Numbered from the stretch's first letter, positions 8,871 through 17,324 are shown. The stretch: DNA of 64,000 nucleotides from CAWBLP01 sp963789495 (GCA_963789495.1 CAWBLP010000012.1:310001-374000); one strand, 5' to 3'. Notes: generated from the sequence alone by a model not told the origin. Numbers and translations are program-made.

Positions 8871-9850
8871 CCGACCTGGTGCACGTCGAACACCTGGTGA
8901 AGCGCTATCCGGTGCGCCGCCGCGGCATTCTGGGTGGGCGGGTCGTGGGCCAGATCAGCGCCGTGGACGACGTGTCGTTCAGCGTGCAGCAAGGCGAGGC
9001 CCTGGCGCTGGTCGGCGAAAGCGGCTGCGGCAAGACGACAACGGCACGCAGCATGCTGCACCTGGTGCCGGCAACATCAGGCAAAGTGTGGTTTGGCGGC
9101 AAGGACGTGCTGGCGGTATTTCGCGGCACCGACCGGGCGGCGATGCTACAGGCGCGCCGCGGCTTGCAGTACATGTTTCAGGACCCCTACCTGTCGCTGA
9201 ACCCGCGCTGGACGATCGGTCAGACCATGCGGGAGCCGTTCCGCGTACATCACCATGTGCCGCCGTCCGAGTGGAACGATCATATCGCGGCCTTGCTGGA
9301 ACGCGTCGGACTGGAACCGGCGCATGCCTGGCGCTATCCGCACGAATTCTCCGGCGGTCAGCGGCAGCGTGTCGGTGTCGCGCGTGCCCTGGCGGTGGAG
9401 CCGCAATTCCTGGTGCTGGATGAGCCGGTCTCCTCGCTGGACGTCTCGGTACGCGCGCAGATTCTGAACCTGCTGGTGGCACTGCGTGCCGAACTGGGTC
9501 TGGCCTATCTGTATATCTCGCATGACCTGGCATCGGTACGGTTCATCGCCCATCGCGTGGCGGTGATGTACCTTGGCGTCATCGTGGAAATGGCCCCGTC
9601 GGAACTGTTGTTTCGCCAGCCGCTGCATCACTACACGCATGCGCTGCTGTCGGCGGTGCCGGTGCCCGATCCGGATGCGCGGCGGACGCATGTCGCGCTG
9701 CGCGGCGAGCCACCCAGCGCGATGCAGATTCCGTCCGGCTGTCGCTTCCATACACGCTGCCCGGCGGCACTACCGCAGTGCCAGACCTTGCCGCCGGTGC
9801 TGACGCCGGCTGGTGAAGGGCGACTGGTGGCATGCCATAATCCACGTTGA
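8867..9850 (+). CDS. ABC transporter ATP-binding protein, DppF type
   Basis: This 327-aa ATPase has Walker A GESGCGKT, the signature FSGGQRQRVGVARAL, Walker B FLVLDEPVSSLD and the C-terminal CRFHTRCPAALPQC element of oligopeptide-transporter ATPases. ATG 8867 overlaps the previous stop by four bases. An ORF extending upstream to 8759 only reads the DppD coding region in another frame. With the preceding gene it forms the ATPase heterodimer of the importer. Confidence 0.94.
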   Translation: MTDLVHVEHLVKRYPVRRRGILGGRVVGQISAVDDVSFSVQQGEALALVGESGCGKTTTARSMLHLVPATSGKVWFGGKDVLAVFRGTDRAAMLQARRGLQYMFQDPYLSLNPRWTIGQTMREPFRVHHHVPPSEWNDHIAALLERVGLEPAHAWRYPHEFSGGQRQRVGVARALAVEPQFLVLDEPVSSLDVSVRAQILNLLVALRAELGLAYLYISHDLASVRFIAHRVAVMYLGVIVEMAPSELLFRQPLHHYTHALLSAVPVPDPDARRTHVALRGEPPSAMQIPSGCRFHTRCPAALPQCQTLPPVLTPAGEGRLVACHNPR

Positions 9851-9866
9851 AGACAGGAGATTTCTT

Positions 9867-10973
9867 ATGGCGAAGATGATCGTGATCGGGGCGGGCGTGA
9901 TGGGCACCTCGGTTGCCTATCGGCTGGCCCAGGCCGGCGCTGCGGTCACGGTGCTGGAGGCGTCGCGCGTGGGCGCGGGCACATCCGGCATCAGCTTCGC
10001 CTGGACCAACGCGCATCGGAAACCGCCGCGGTCGTATCACGATCTCAACGTCGGGGGCATGAAGGCGCACGCCGCATTGCGCGAGGAATTCGGCAGCACG
10101 CCGTGGTGGCATGGCGGCGGCAGCCTGGAATGGGAGGCGGAAGCCGATCGCGCGGCGCAGCGCGAGAATATCGAGCAACTATTGTCCTGGGGCTATGCCG
10201 CTGAATGGATCGACCACAAGCAGGTACATGAACTTGAACCGGACATCGATCCCGCCACCATCGGTGATGCGCCGGTCGCCTATTTTCCCGATGAGGGCTG
10301 GCTCGATCCCGTGGTCTATGCCTATGCCATGCTGTCCGCCGCGCAGCGTCGCCATGGTGCGCAGGTCGTCAGTGGTGCACGCGTCGCGGACCTTGTCATC
10401 ACCGGCGGCAAAGTCACCGGCGTGCGCACCGCCGATGGCACGCTGTACGAAGCCGACATGGTGGTGAATTGCGCCGGGCGCTGGGCCAACGACGCGGTGC
10501 GTGAGGCAGGGCTGCATCTGCCGCTTGCTCCGACGGTGGGGTTTCTGGTGTTCACGCCACCCGTTGCGACCACGCTGAATCGTGTCGTTCGCACCAGCGT
10601 CATCGATGCACGTCCGGATGGCGCCGGCCGATTGATGCTGCATTGGAATCCCACCGACGGAACCTTGCAGTTCGACAGCAGGCTCAGCCCGACCATGCCG
10701 GAAGCGCGCGATCTCGTGCAGCGCGCGCGGCGGCTGCTGCCCTGCATCGGCGCGGTGGAACCGGAGGCCGTGCGCATTGCGATCCGACCGATCCCCGGTG
10801 ACCATCTATCGGCGATCGGGCCGGTGCCGCGAGTCACCGGCTACTATCTCGCGATCACCCATAGCGGGGTGACGATGTCGCCGTTCCTGGGCGCCGCGGT
10901 GGCCGATGAGCTGGTGCGTGGCATGCACCGGCCGGAACTTGCGGATTTCCGGCCGGCGCGGTTCTTCAATTGA
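9867..10973 (+). CDS. FAD-dependent amine/amino-acid oxidoreductase (DAO family)
   Basis: This 368-aa protein starts with a dinucleotide-binding motif (VIGAGVMGTSVAYRLAQAGA) and has the DAO-family architecture ending in RPIPGDHLSAIGPVP...HSGVTMSPFLGAAVADEL. ATG 9867 has CAGGAGA 6-7 bases upstream. It lies 16 bases after the DppF-type gene and is the last gene of the importer operon. Related enzymes oxidise D-amino acids, sarcosine, glycine or opines with FAD. Next to an opine-dehydrogenase-like gene and a peptide/opine importer, oxidation of an imported secondary amine is a reasonable inference; the substrate is not determinable. Confidence 0.88.
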   Translation: MAKMIVIGAGVMGTSVAYRLAQAGAAVTVLEASRVGAGTSGISFAWTNAHRKPPRSYHDLNVGGMKAHAALREEFGSTPWWHGGGSLEWEAEADRAAQRENIEQLLSWGYAAEWIDHKQVHELEPDIDPATIGDAPVAYFPDEGWLDPVVYAYAMLSAAQRRHGAQVVSGARVADLVITGGKVTGVRTADGTLYEADMVVNCAGRWANDAVREAGLHLPLAPTVGFLVFTPPVATTLNRVVRTSVIDARPDGAGRLMLHWNPTDGTLQFDSRLSPTMPEARDLVQRARRLLPCIGAVEPEAVRIAIRPIPGDHLSAIGPVPRVTGYYLAITHSGVTMSPFLGAAVADELVRGMHRPELADFRPARFFN

Positions 10974-10984
10974 GTTGGAAACGC

Positions 10985-11016
10985 CATGCTGGCGGCGCAC
11001 ACAGACGTCGCCAGCA
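10985..11016. terminator. bidirectional hairpin between convergent genes
   Basis: A perfect 9-bp inverted repeat (ATGCTGGCG/CGCCAGCAT) with a 14-base loop lies 11 bases after the FAD oxidoreductase stop and 19 bases before the GST pseudogene end. There is no strong U-tract. Confidence 0.6.
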
Positions 11017-11034
11017 TATCGACTGCGTGCTGCG

Positions 11035-11742
11035 TCAGGCAGCGGCCGGCGGATAGTTGGACGGATACAGGGCACGCCGCGCCGCGTCGTCCATGTCGCG
11101 CTTGAACGCGTGATCCTTGCCGACTGCTCGCGCGCGCGCGACCGCCGGACGGGCATCGATGGCGTCGAACCAGCGTTTGATGTTCGGATAGGCGGTCAGC
11201 GGAGGCGCCTCACCGGGAAGCACGCGCGGGGCGCGATCGACTCAGCCCCAGGCTGACATATCGGCGATCGTGTAATCGCTGCCGACAACGAAGTCGCGGC
11301 CTGCAAGATGCGTGTCCAGCACCTGGTAATGACGTTCCGCCTCGCGGCGGAAGCGGTTCATCGCATAGGGCAGTTGCTCCGGCGCGGCATGCTGGAAATG
11401 CACCGCCTGGCCGGAAAACGGACCGAGGCCGGAGGCGATGAACAACAGCCAGGACAGCAACTCCGGCCGATCCGCCGGCGTACCCATGAAGCGACCGATC
11501 TTGTCGCCCAGGTACAGCAGGATCGCGGTGGAATCGAACACGCGCGCCTCGCCACCGCCTGGCCCATCGGTATCCACGATCGCCGGCACTTTGCCGTTCG
11601 GATTGATGGCGCGAAACGCCGCGCTGTGCTGCTCGCCCTTGTTGGTATCGATCGGAACGACCTCATACGGAAGTCCGGCTTCCTCCAGCAGCAATGCGAC
11701 CTTCGCCGGGTTGGGTGTCGGATGGAAGTAGAAACGGATCAT
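11035..11742 (-). pseudogene. glutathione S-transferase, interrupted by an in-frame TGA
   Basis: Two same-frame ORFs (11242-11742 and 11035-11223) together encode one GST of about 235 residues. The N-terminal thioredoxin-like domain has FHPTPNPAKVALLLEEAGL and GKVPAIVD. The C-terminal domain has DYTIADMSAWG and YPNIKRWFDAI. Between them, at 11242-11244, a TGA replaces the codon after AWG, where GSTs commonly have Trp. The reading frame then continues V-D-R-A-P-R-V-L-P-G-E without any shift. One G-to-A change would restore the gene. It could be a recent nonsense mutation or a base-call error. Without repair the protein would end before the last helices and probably not fold. Confidence 0.85.
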
Positions 11743-11766
11743 CGGACGCTCCTTGGATGGAATGAT

Positions 11767-12720
11767 TTACCGGGACGTTCGGGATTGTGTGGGGCGAGCT
11801 GCCAACAGGACGCCGACCGCGATGACGGCGATCGCAAGCCCTTCGGACCAGGTGGGGATTTCTCCCAGCACCGGGAGGGCCAAGGTGGTGGCGATCACCG
11901 GCAGCAAGGCAATGATGGCCGCGGCCGCGCCCGATCCCAGCAGCGCGACCGCACGATTGAAGGTGACGATGCCGACGCAGCTCATCAGCCCACCCTGGTA
12001 GATGATCTGGAACGCGAGTTCCTCGGCTGATGCATCTCCCAGGTGCGACAGGCCAAGCGCTGCATAGGCCGGCAGGTACAGCAAAGCGGACCAGGTGCAG
12101 ATCAAACCCGCCGCCTGCAGCGATGTCAGGCCACTACCGCGAAACCGCAAGGTGTACACAGCCCACATCACGGCAGCGATGATCAGCGCGATGATGCCCA
12201 CACGGTTGATCGGCCCATGCGCAATGGCATTGCTGGCCACCATGGCGACCAGGCCGACGACGATCGCCAGGTAGCCGAACAGCCGCACCCGTCCTGGGGC
12301 TTCGCGCAACACGGCCCATGCCAGCAGACCGGCGAACACCGGCATCAACGCCGGGGTGATCGCGGAGGCCTCGGCCGCGGAGGTCAGTTGCAGGCCGAGG
12401 GCAACGAACAGGACGAACGGCGCACCCCAGAGCAGCGCCAGCAGCAAGCCGGGAAGATAGGCATTGCACGGCACACGATGCGTGCGCGACATCAGCAGCG
12501 GGCCGAGCAGAAGCGTACCGCCGCCAAAGCGCAGGGCAATGACATCCCACACGCGCAGGGCATGGGTGACGCTGAACCGGGTTACCACGAACCAGCCGGC
12601 GAAGATCGTGACCGAAACCGCAGCCCAGACAAATCCCGCGACCAGAACACGGAGTTCCGGTGAGACCGGGTGCATGGTCGATCGCAGGGTCGATGTGGAG
12701 GCCAGGCGTCCGGTCATCAT
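11767..12720 (-). CDS. EamA/DMT-family transporter
   Basis: This 317-aa membrane protein has ten hydrophobic segments in two EamA repeats (for example VWDVIALRFGGGTLLLGPLL and SAITPALMPVFAGLLAW in the first half). The C-terminal half repeats the pattern up to GLAIAVIAVGVLLAARP. DMT transporters usually export amino acids or other small metabolites. The gene is divergent from a TetR regulator, suggesting that this regulator controls it. Starts at 12720 or 12717 are likely; AAGGA lies about 11 bases upstream. Met at 12675 is less likely, as no ribosome-binding site precedes it. Confidence 0.88.
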   Translation of the reverse strand: MMTGRLASTSTLRSTMHPVSPELRVLVAGFVWAAVSVTIFAGWFVVTRFSVTHALRVWDVIALRFGGGTLLLGPLLMSRTHRVPCNAYLPGLLLALLWGAPFVLFVALGLQLTSAAEASAITPALMPVFAGLLAWAVLREAPGRVRLFGYLAIVVGLVAMVASNAIAHGPINRVGIIALIIAAVMWAVYTLRFRGSGLTSLQAAGLICTWSALLYLPAYAALGLSHLGDASAEELAFQIIYQGGLMSCVGIVTFNRAVALLGSGAAAAIIALLPVIATTLALPVLGEIPTWSEGLAIAVIAVGVLLAARPTQSRTSR

Positions 12721-12789
12721 CGAAACGGCAATCCTTGGTACGAAGAGTCACGTCCATCGCCATGCGAACGCGACGTCGCATTTGCATTT

Positions 12790-12805
12790 TAGATCGACTG
12801 CTCTA
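12790..12805. promoter_or_regulatory. possible TetR-type operator
   Basis: TAGATCGACTGCTCTA is an imperfect inverted repeat (TAGA-N8-TCTA) in the divergent region between the EamA transporter and the TetR regulator. The TAGAC/GTCTA form is common for this TetR class. A second inverted repeat (ATGCGA-N8-TCGCAT) lies just upstream, at about 12762-12781. Assignment is by position and symmetry only. Confidence 0.4.
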
Positions 12806-12869
12806 CAATGCGCTACGGAACATCTGATGGCAACACCCGCCCGGTGCAAGCCTCACAGGAAATGTCTGC

Positions 12870-13454
12870 ATGGCACGGCCAAGGGAGTTTGATGAGGTCA
12901 CCGCGTTGGAAGCGGCCGTGCGTTGCTTCTGGACGCGCGGCTATGAAGCAACGTCGGTGCGCGACCTGGCCGAGGAAATGGGCATCACCGGCGCCAGCCT
13001 CTACAACGCATTCGGCGACAAGCGAGCGCTGTATCGGCGCGCGCTGGATCACTACGTGGAACAGGGTTTCGGCGAACGCGTCCAACGGCTGGAAGGACAG
13101 ATGCCGCCGCGCGATGCGATCGAGGCGTTCTTCACCGAGATCATCGAGCGGTCGCTCAGCGACCGGCAGCGCAAGGGCTGCATGCTGGTCAACTCGGCGC
13201 TGGAACTGGCGCCGCATGATCCGGAATTCCGCCGCATCGTGTGCGGCATGCTGGTGCAGGTGGAAGCGTTCTTCCGTCGCTGTGTCGAAGCCGGTCAGCG
13301 GAACGGGACCATCGCGTCGGCGCAATCGGCGGAGGACCTGGGCCGGCTGCTGCTCGGCCTGCTGATGGGAATTCGTGTTCTGACCCGCGCACGCCCGGAA
13401 CGCGCCCTGCTGGAAGGGCTGTTGCGGCCGGCGTTCGCGCTGCTGGACGGATAG
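12870..13454 (+). CDS. TetR/AcrR-family transcriptional regulator
   Basis: This 194-aa protein has an N-terminal helix-turn-helix (ALEAAVRCFWTRGYEATSVRD...GITGASLYNAFGDKRALY, residues about 10-48) and a C-terminal ligand domain with CMLVNSALELAPHDP, as in the YcdC/AcuR-like subgroup. It is divergent from the EamA transporter by about 150 bases and probably represses it. The inducer is unknown. Confidence 0.9.
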   Translation: MARPREFDEVTALEAAVRCFWTRGYEATSVRDLAEEMGITGASLYNAFGDKRALYRRALDHYVEQGFGERVQRLEGQMPPRDAIEAFFTEIIERSLSDRQRKGCMLVNSALELAPHDPEFRRIVCGMLVQVEAFFRRCVEAGQRNGTIASAQSAEDLGRLLLGLLMGIRVLTRARPERALLEGLLRPAFALLDG

Positions 13455-13475
13455 GGATAGGCGCGGGCGCAGGCC

Positions 13476-14816
13476 TCAGCCGCCGCCGACAAACTTCTCC
13501 AGCCAGTGGATGGTGTAATCCCCGGCCTGGAAACTCGGCTCGTCCATGATGCGCCGATGCAGCGGGATCGTGGTCTGGATCCCCACCACCGCAAATTCAT
13601 CCAGCGCGCGTCGCATGCGGTTGATTGCGTCGGTCCGCGTCGGTGCATGCACGATCAGCTTCGCCACCATGCTGTCGTAATAGGGCGGCACGAAATATCC
13701 AGCGTATAGTGCGGAGTCGACGCGCACCCCCAACCCGCCTGGTGCATGGAACACGCTGACGCGCCCGGGAGTCGGCATGAAGGTGGCCGGATCTTCGGCA
13801 TTGATGCGGCACTCGATCGCATGGCCGGTGAAGGTCACGTCGGACTGGTCGAAGCCGAGCTCCGCGCCGGCCGCGACGCGAATCTGTTCGCGCACCAGAT
13901 CGATCCCGCACACCATCTCGGTGACCGGGTGTTCGACCTGCAGCCGGGTGTTCATTTCGATGAATGAAAACTGCCCGTCCTGATACAGGAACTCGAGTGT
14001 ACCGGCGTTGCGATAGCCGAGCTTGCGCAGGGCGGCGGTCGCGGTGGCGCCCAGCGTGTCGCGCTGGCGTGACGTCAATGCCGGTGAACCGGCTTCCTCC
14101 AGCAGCTTCTGATGGCGCCTTTGCAGGCTGCAATCGCGCTCGCCGAAATGCACCACGTTGCCGTGGCCGTCCGCGAAGATCTGCAACTCGATATGGCGCG
14201 GATGATCGAGATATTTCTCCATGTAGACGGCGTCATTGCCGAATGCGGTGCGCGCCTCATTGCGCGCCATGCGGAACGCATCGTCCAGTTCCGCGGCACT
14301 CTGCGCCACTTTCATGCCGCGGCCGCCACCGCCTGCGGCTGCCTTGATCAACACCGGATAGCCGATGCGCTCCGCCACCATGCGCGCGGTCGCGACGTCG
14401 CTCACGCCTTCATCGGAGCCGGGCACCAGCGGCACGCCCAGCGAGGCCATCGCCGCCTTGGCCGCGATCTTATCGCCCATCATGCTGATATGCGCCGCCG
14501 ACGGTCCGATGAACGTGATGCCGTGCGCCTCCACCATTTCGGCAAAGCGTGCATTCTCCGACAGGAAGCCGTAGCCGGGATGGATCGCGTCGGCACCGGT
14601 GATGCTGGCCGCCGACAGGATCGCCGGAATGTTCAGGTAGCTATCCTTGGCGGCGGGCGGGCCGATGCAGACGCTTTCGTCCGCGAGGCGCACATGCATC
14701 GCCTCATCGTCGGCGGTGGAATGCACAGCGACGGTGCGGATGCCCAATTCGCGACAGGCGCGCTGGATGCGAAGCGCGATTTCGCCGCGATTGGCGATGA
14801 GGATCTTCTGGAACAA
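13476..14816 (-). CDS. accC: acetyl-CoA carboxylase, biotin carboxylase subunit
   Basis: This 446-aa enzyme has the standard family length. It contains the N-terminal KILIANRGEIALR, the ATP-grasp glycine-rich loop KAAAGGGGRGMK, the metal/ATP site FIEMNTRLQVEHPVTE and the biotin carboxylase C-terminal domain. It carboxylates biotin on AccB, the first half-reaction of malonyl-CoA synthesis for fatty acids. The gene lies 24 bases downstream of accB on the same strand and completes an aroQ-accB-accC operon. Confidence 0.98.
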   Translation of the reverse strand: MFQKILIANRGEIALRIQRACRELGIRTVAVHSTADDEAMHVRLADESVCIGPPAAKDSYLNIPAILSAASITGADAIHPGYGFLSENARFAEMVEAHGITFIGPSAAHISMMGDKIAAKAAMASLGVPLVPGSDEGVSDVATARMVAERIGYPVLIKAAAGGGGRGMKVAQSAAELDDAFRMARNEARTAFGNDAVYMEKYLDHPRHIELQIFADGHGNVVHFGERDCSLQRRHQKLLEEAGSPALTSRQRDTLGATATAALRKLGYRNAGTLEFLYQDGQFSFIEMNTRLQVEHPVTEMVCGIDLVREQIRVAAGAELGFDQSDVTFTGHAIECRINAEDPATFMPTPGRVSVFHAPGGLGVRVDSALYAGYFVPPYYDSMVAKLIVHAPTRTDAINRMRRALDEFAVVGIQTTIPLHRRIMDEPSFQAGDYTIHWLEKFVGGG

Positions 14817-14840
14817 CGGAACGCGCGATCTACTGGCTGC

Positions 14841-15311
14841 TCAGGTGTCGATAATCATCAGCGCCTCGCCGTATTCCACCGGCGCGCCGTTGGTTACCAG
14901 GATGCGCGCGACGATTCCGGCCTTCGGTGCCTTGATCTGGTTGAATGTCTTCATGGCCTCGATCAGCAGCAGGGTCTGACCGGCCGTGACTTTGTCCCCC
15001 ACCGCGATGAACGGCGGCGAGCCTGGTTCCGGCGACAGATAGGCCACGCCGACCATCGGGCTGTTCACCGCACCGGGATGCGTCGCAGGATCCGCCTCCG
15101 AGGCGCCCTCAGCGGCCGGCAGCGGGGCGGCACGGCCAACCGCCGGGGCTGCTGCCCCCGCCGTCACGGCCACGGTGGCAGCCGGCGCTACCGCCCGCAC
15201 GACGCGGATACGGCTGTCCTTGTCGGCGATCTCGATCTCGCTCAGCCCGGTCTCCGTCAGCACGGCGGCCAGCATGCGGATCGAATCGGGGTCAAAGGGA
15301 ATTCGGGTCAT
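14841..15311 (-). CDS. accB: acetyl-CoA carboxylase, biotin carboxyl carrier protein
   Basis: This 156-aa carrier has an N-terminal helical region, an Ala/Pro-rich linker (about residues 40-75) and a C-terminal biotinyl domain. The biotin attachment lysine lies in EAMKTFNQIKA near residue 122. The start overlaps the aroQ stop by four bases (ATGA). It carries carboxybiotin from AccC to the carboxyltransferase, whose accA and accD genes are not in this window. Confidence 0.97.
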   Translation of the reverse strand: MTRIPFDPDSIRMLAAVLTETGLSEIEIADKDSRIRVVRAVAPAATVAVTAGAAAPAVGRAAPLPAAEGASEADPATHPGAVNSPMVGVAYLSPEPGSPPFIAVGDKVTAGQTLLLIEAMKTFNQIKAPKAGIVARILVTNGAPVEYGEALMIIDT

Positions 15312-15769
15312 GCACCTGCCTCGATCAGCTCCGCCATCGCGGTCAATGCCAGGGCGTAGCCGCGAATGCCCAGCCCCGCAATGACCCCGACCGCCGCCTT
15401 GGAAACATAGGAGTGCTGGCGGAACTCCTCACGGCGGTGGATGTTCGTCACATGCACCTCGATCACCGGCAGCTCGCTGGCCAGCAGCGCGTCCATCAAT
15501 GCGATCGAGGTCGTGGTGTAACCAGCGGGATTGATCACGATTCCCGCCGCCCGACCGCGGCATTCCTGCACCCAGGACACCAGTTCGCCCTCGCCGTTGG
15601 TCTGGCGGAAATCGATCGCCAGGCCCAGCAATTCGCCGGATTCGGCACAGAGCTGCTCGACATCATCGAGCGTCGCGCTGCCATAGAGATGGGGTTGGCG
15701 CAGGCCCAGCATGTTCATGTTGGGGCCATTCAGCACTGCAACCAGAGGGCGGGTGGTTAAATCGGACAT
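15308..15769 (-). CDS. aroQ: type II 3-dehydroquinate dehydratase
   Basis: This 153-aa enzyme has the N-terminal NGPNMNMLGLRQPHLYGS (with the catalytic Tyr/Arg loop) and the HVTNIHRREEFRQHS active-site segment typical of type II dehydroquinases. It converts 3-dehydroquinate to 3-dehydroshikimate. The start at 15769 (M-S-D-L) is chosen because the family begins close to the NGPN motif; the ORF upstream to 15856 is not conserved-looking. It is the first gene of the aroQ-accB-accC operon, an order frequent in alphaproteobacteria. Confidence 0.96.
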   Translation of the reverse strand: MSDLTTRPLVAVLNGPNMNMLGLRQPHLYGSATLDDVEQLCAESGELLGLAIDFRQTNGEGELVSWVQECRGRAAGIVINPAGYTTTSIALMDALLASELPVIEVHVTNIHRREEFRQHSYVSKAAVGVIAGLGIRGYALALTAMAELIEAGA

Positions 15770-15886
15770 GCCAGCGCGCGTAGCATAGCAAGGTGGCCAT
15801 GGCCAGTGGTGGCGCGGCCCGTTGTTCCCCTGTTGCACCAGATCCGCGATCACCAATGCCGCACCGGATCGCCTCCGCCGGGGCTT

Positions 15887-15903
15887 TCTGCCGGGGGGCT
15901 TGC
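15887..15903. repeat. 17-bp target-site duplication, left copy
   Basis: TCTGCCGGGGGGCTTGC lies directly before the TGT end of the insertion sequence and is repeated exactly at 17273-17289, directly after its ACA end. Confidence 0.9.
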
Positions 15904-15961
15904 TGTCGCTAGCGCGTCAACCTGTCCGGTTTTGGTAGCGCGTGATCTGTCCGCTTCGTTC

Positions 15962-15997
15962 CTGCTCTGTGCCGGGGCATGCCCCGGCACAGAGCAG
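15962..15997. terminator. 36-bp perfect palindrome after the transposase gene
   Basis: A perfect, loop-free inverted repeat with half-site CTGCTCTGTGCCGGGGCA lies inside the IS, 16 bases beyond the transposase stop. It would form a very stable hairpin in RNA from either strand and may terminate transposase transcription or block read-through into the element. Confidence 0.75.
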
Positions 15998-16013
15998 CCG
16001 CACTGGAAGCGTG

Positions 16014-17192
16014 TCATGCGGCCATATGCTCCTGTTGGAAAAGGCGCCCCTCGGCGTCGTAATCCGCCAGCCGGTGCGGCCCCCACAACACCGCCAGCCG
16101 CCCATCCGGATATTCGTGCACGCGCACGGTGGCTCTGACGAAGTGCGGCCGCAGCCGCGACGGCGGCAGTTGCAGGGTGAGGCGGCGCCACTTCACCGTG
16201 TTGTCATGACCCACTCGGCGGTCCTCCTGGATGCACAGAATCTCCCGCCAGGCACCGTTCGGATCCACCACGAAGGCCGATCCCGCCTGCTCGGCCGGCA
16301 CCGCAAAGCGCGCGTTGTGCTCGGCGACGTAGACCTCCCGCAGCCATCGGTTCGCCGCCTCCGGTGTGCTGATCCCGGCCAGCGCCAGCTCCTTCGGCAG
16401 CCGGTCCTGCAACGTGCCGAACAGGCGCTCCGACCGCCCGCGGGCCTGCGGCGAGTAGGCCGCAATGTGCTCGATGCCGAGCTGCTTCAGCGCCCGGCCG
16501 AACTGTGTCAGCACTGTCTTCGAGACACGACCGCCGGCCTCGGGCGTCTCGAAGTAGTGGCTGCCACGGTCGGTGTAGAGCGAGCAGAACAGGCCGTGCC
16601 GTTCAATCACCTCCCGTACGCCACGCAGGCTTGAGGCGGTGCCCTCCTGCTCCACCAGGAACAGCGAGTAGACCGCACTCGTCGCGTCATCCATCGTCGC
16701 CACCAGGTCGTATTTGCGTTCGTCGCCAGGCAGCCAGGCATGGGTCGACGCATCCTGATGCAGCATCATGCCCACCAACGGCCGGCGCGGCCGCTTCTTG
16801 CGATGCGCCGAGCGCGACCGCGCCGGGGTCACCAGCCCGGCCCGTTGCAGGTGCAGCTTGGTCACCGTGTAGCCCAGCGTGTAGTTGTGCCGCTTGCCCA
16901 ACTGCTCATGGAAATGCTTCACCGTGAAGCCGCGGTAGAGATCGCGATACAGGCCCAGCATCCGCTCGATCTCCGCCTTCGGCGCCTGCCGCAGCGAGGG
17001 GCGGAGGCGACGGTCGCTCAATCCCGCAACTCCTTCTTCCCGGTAGCGGTCGCGCCAGCGGCGGAACGTCCGCTCGCTGACCCCGAGCAACTCCGCCGCC
17101 TCCAGCTGGCTCAGCTCAGACCGTTCGGTCCGACCCAGCACGTCCTGAAAACGCATCCGACGAACCCCCTCGTGAATGCGTGCCCGATCCAT
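16014..17192 (-). CDS. ISNCY-type DDE transposase
   Basis: This 392-aa protein has an N-terminal helix-turn-helix (SQLEAAELLGVSERTFRRW, about residues 27-46). An integrase-core domain follows with H-Q-D-A-S-T near residue 145, TDRGSHYF near residue 215 and a Glu in SPQARGRSERLFGTLQDR near residue 260, giving a plausible D-D-E triad. A C-terminal beta region follows. It is full-length and uninterrupted, so the element may still be active. Confidence 0.9.
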   Translation of the reverse strand: MDRARIHEGVRRMRFQDVLGRTERSELSQLEAAELLGVSERTFRRWRDRYREEGVAGLSDRRLRPSLRQAPKAEIERMLGLYRDLYRGFTVKHFHEQLGKRHNYTLGYTVTKLHLQRAGLVTPARSRSAHRKKRPRRPLVGMMLHQDASTHAWLPGDERKYDLVATMDDATSAVYSLFLVEQEGTASSLRGVREVIERHGLFCSLYTDRGSHYFETPEAGGRVSKTVLTQFGRALKQLGIEHIAAYSPQARGRSERLFGTLQDRLPKELALAGISTPEAANRWLREVYVAEHNARFAVPAEQAGSAFVVDPNGAWREILCIQEDRRVGHDNTVKWRRLTLQLPPSRLRPHFVRATVRVHEYPDGRLAVLWGPHRLADYDAEGRLFQQEHMAA

Positions 17193-17272
17193 CGCTGCCC
17201 CCCGTTCCAGCGAGCCAGTGGACCGGACACTTCACGAGCTACAAACACCGGACAGATCGCCAGCTAGCCACA

Positions 17273-17289
17273 TCTGCCGGGGGGCTTGC
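17273..17289. repeat. 17-bp target-site duplication, right copy
   Basis: This is an exact copy of TCTGCCGGGGGGCTTGC from 15887-15903, directly after the IS end. It ends 35 bases before the thiS start codon. Confidence 0.9.
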
Positions 17290-17324
17290 TTGCCGGACCG
17301 CCTTACCAAGCCCATACTTCAGGT

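Larger units (their letters stand above)
15904..17272 (-). mobile_element. complete insertion sequence (ISNCY/IS1202-like), 1369 bp
   Basis: The ends begin TGT and finish ACA. The left end reads TGTCGCTAGC..CTGTCCGGT and the reverse complement of the right end reads TGTGGCTAGC..CTGTCCGGT, so they are imperfect terminal inverted repeats with a second internal block (GTAGCGCGTGATCTGTCC versus GTAGCTCGTGAAGTGTCC). A perfect 17-bp direct repeat flanks the element. A single transposase fills most of the length on the minus strand. The element sits between aroQ, whose start is 134 bases away, and thiS, 52 bases away. Confidence 0.9.

Noticed and set aside
14112..15359. 415-aa plus-strand ORF
   Set aside because: It is antisense to accC and accB.
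17273..17324. TPP riboswitch upstream of thiS
   Set aside because: Only 52 bases remain between the IS and thiS, too short for the aptamer, and no typical CUGAGA core is seen.
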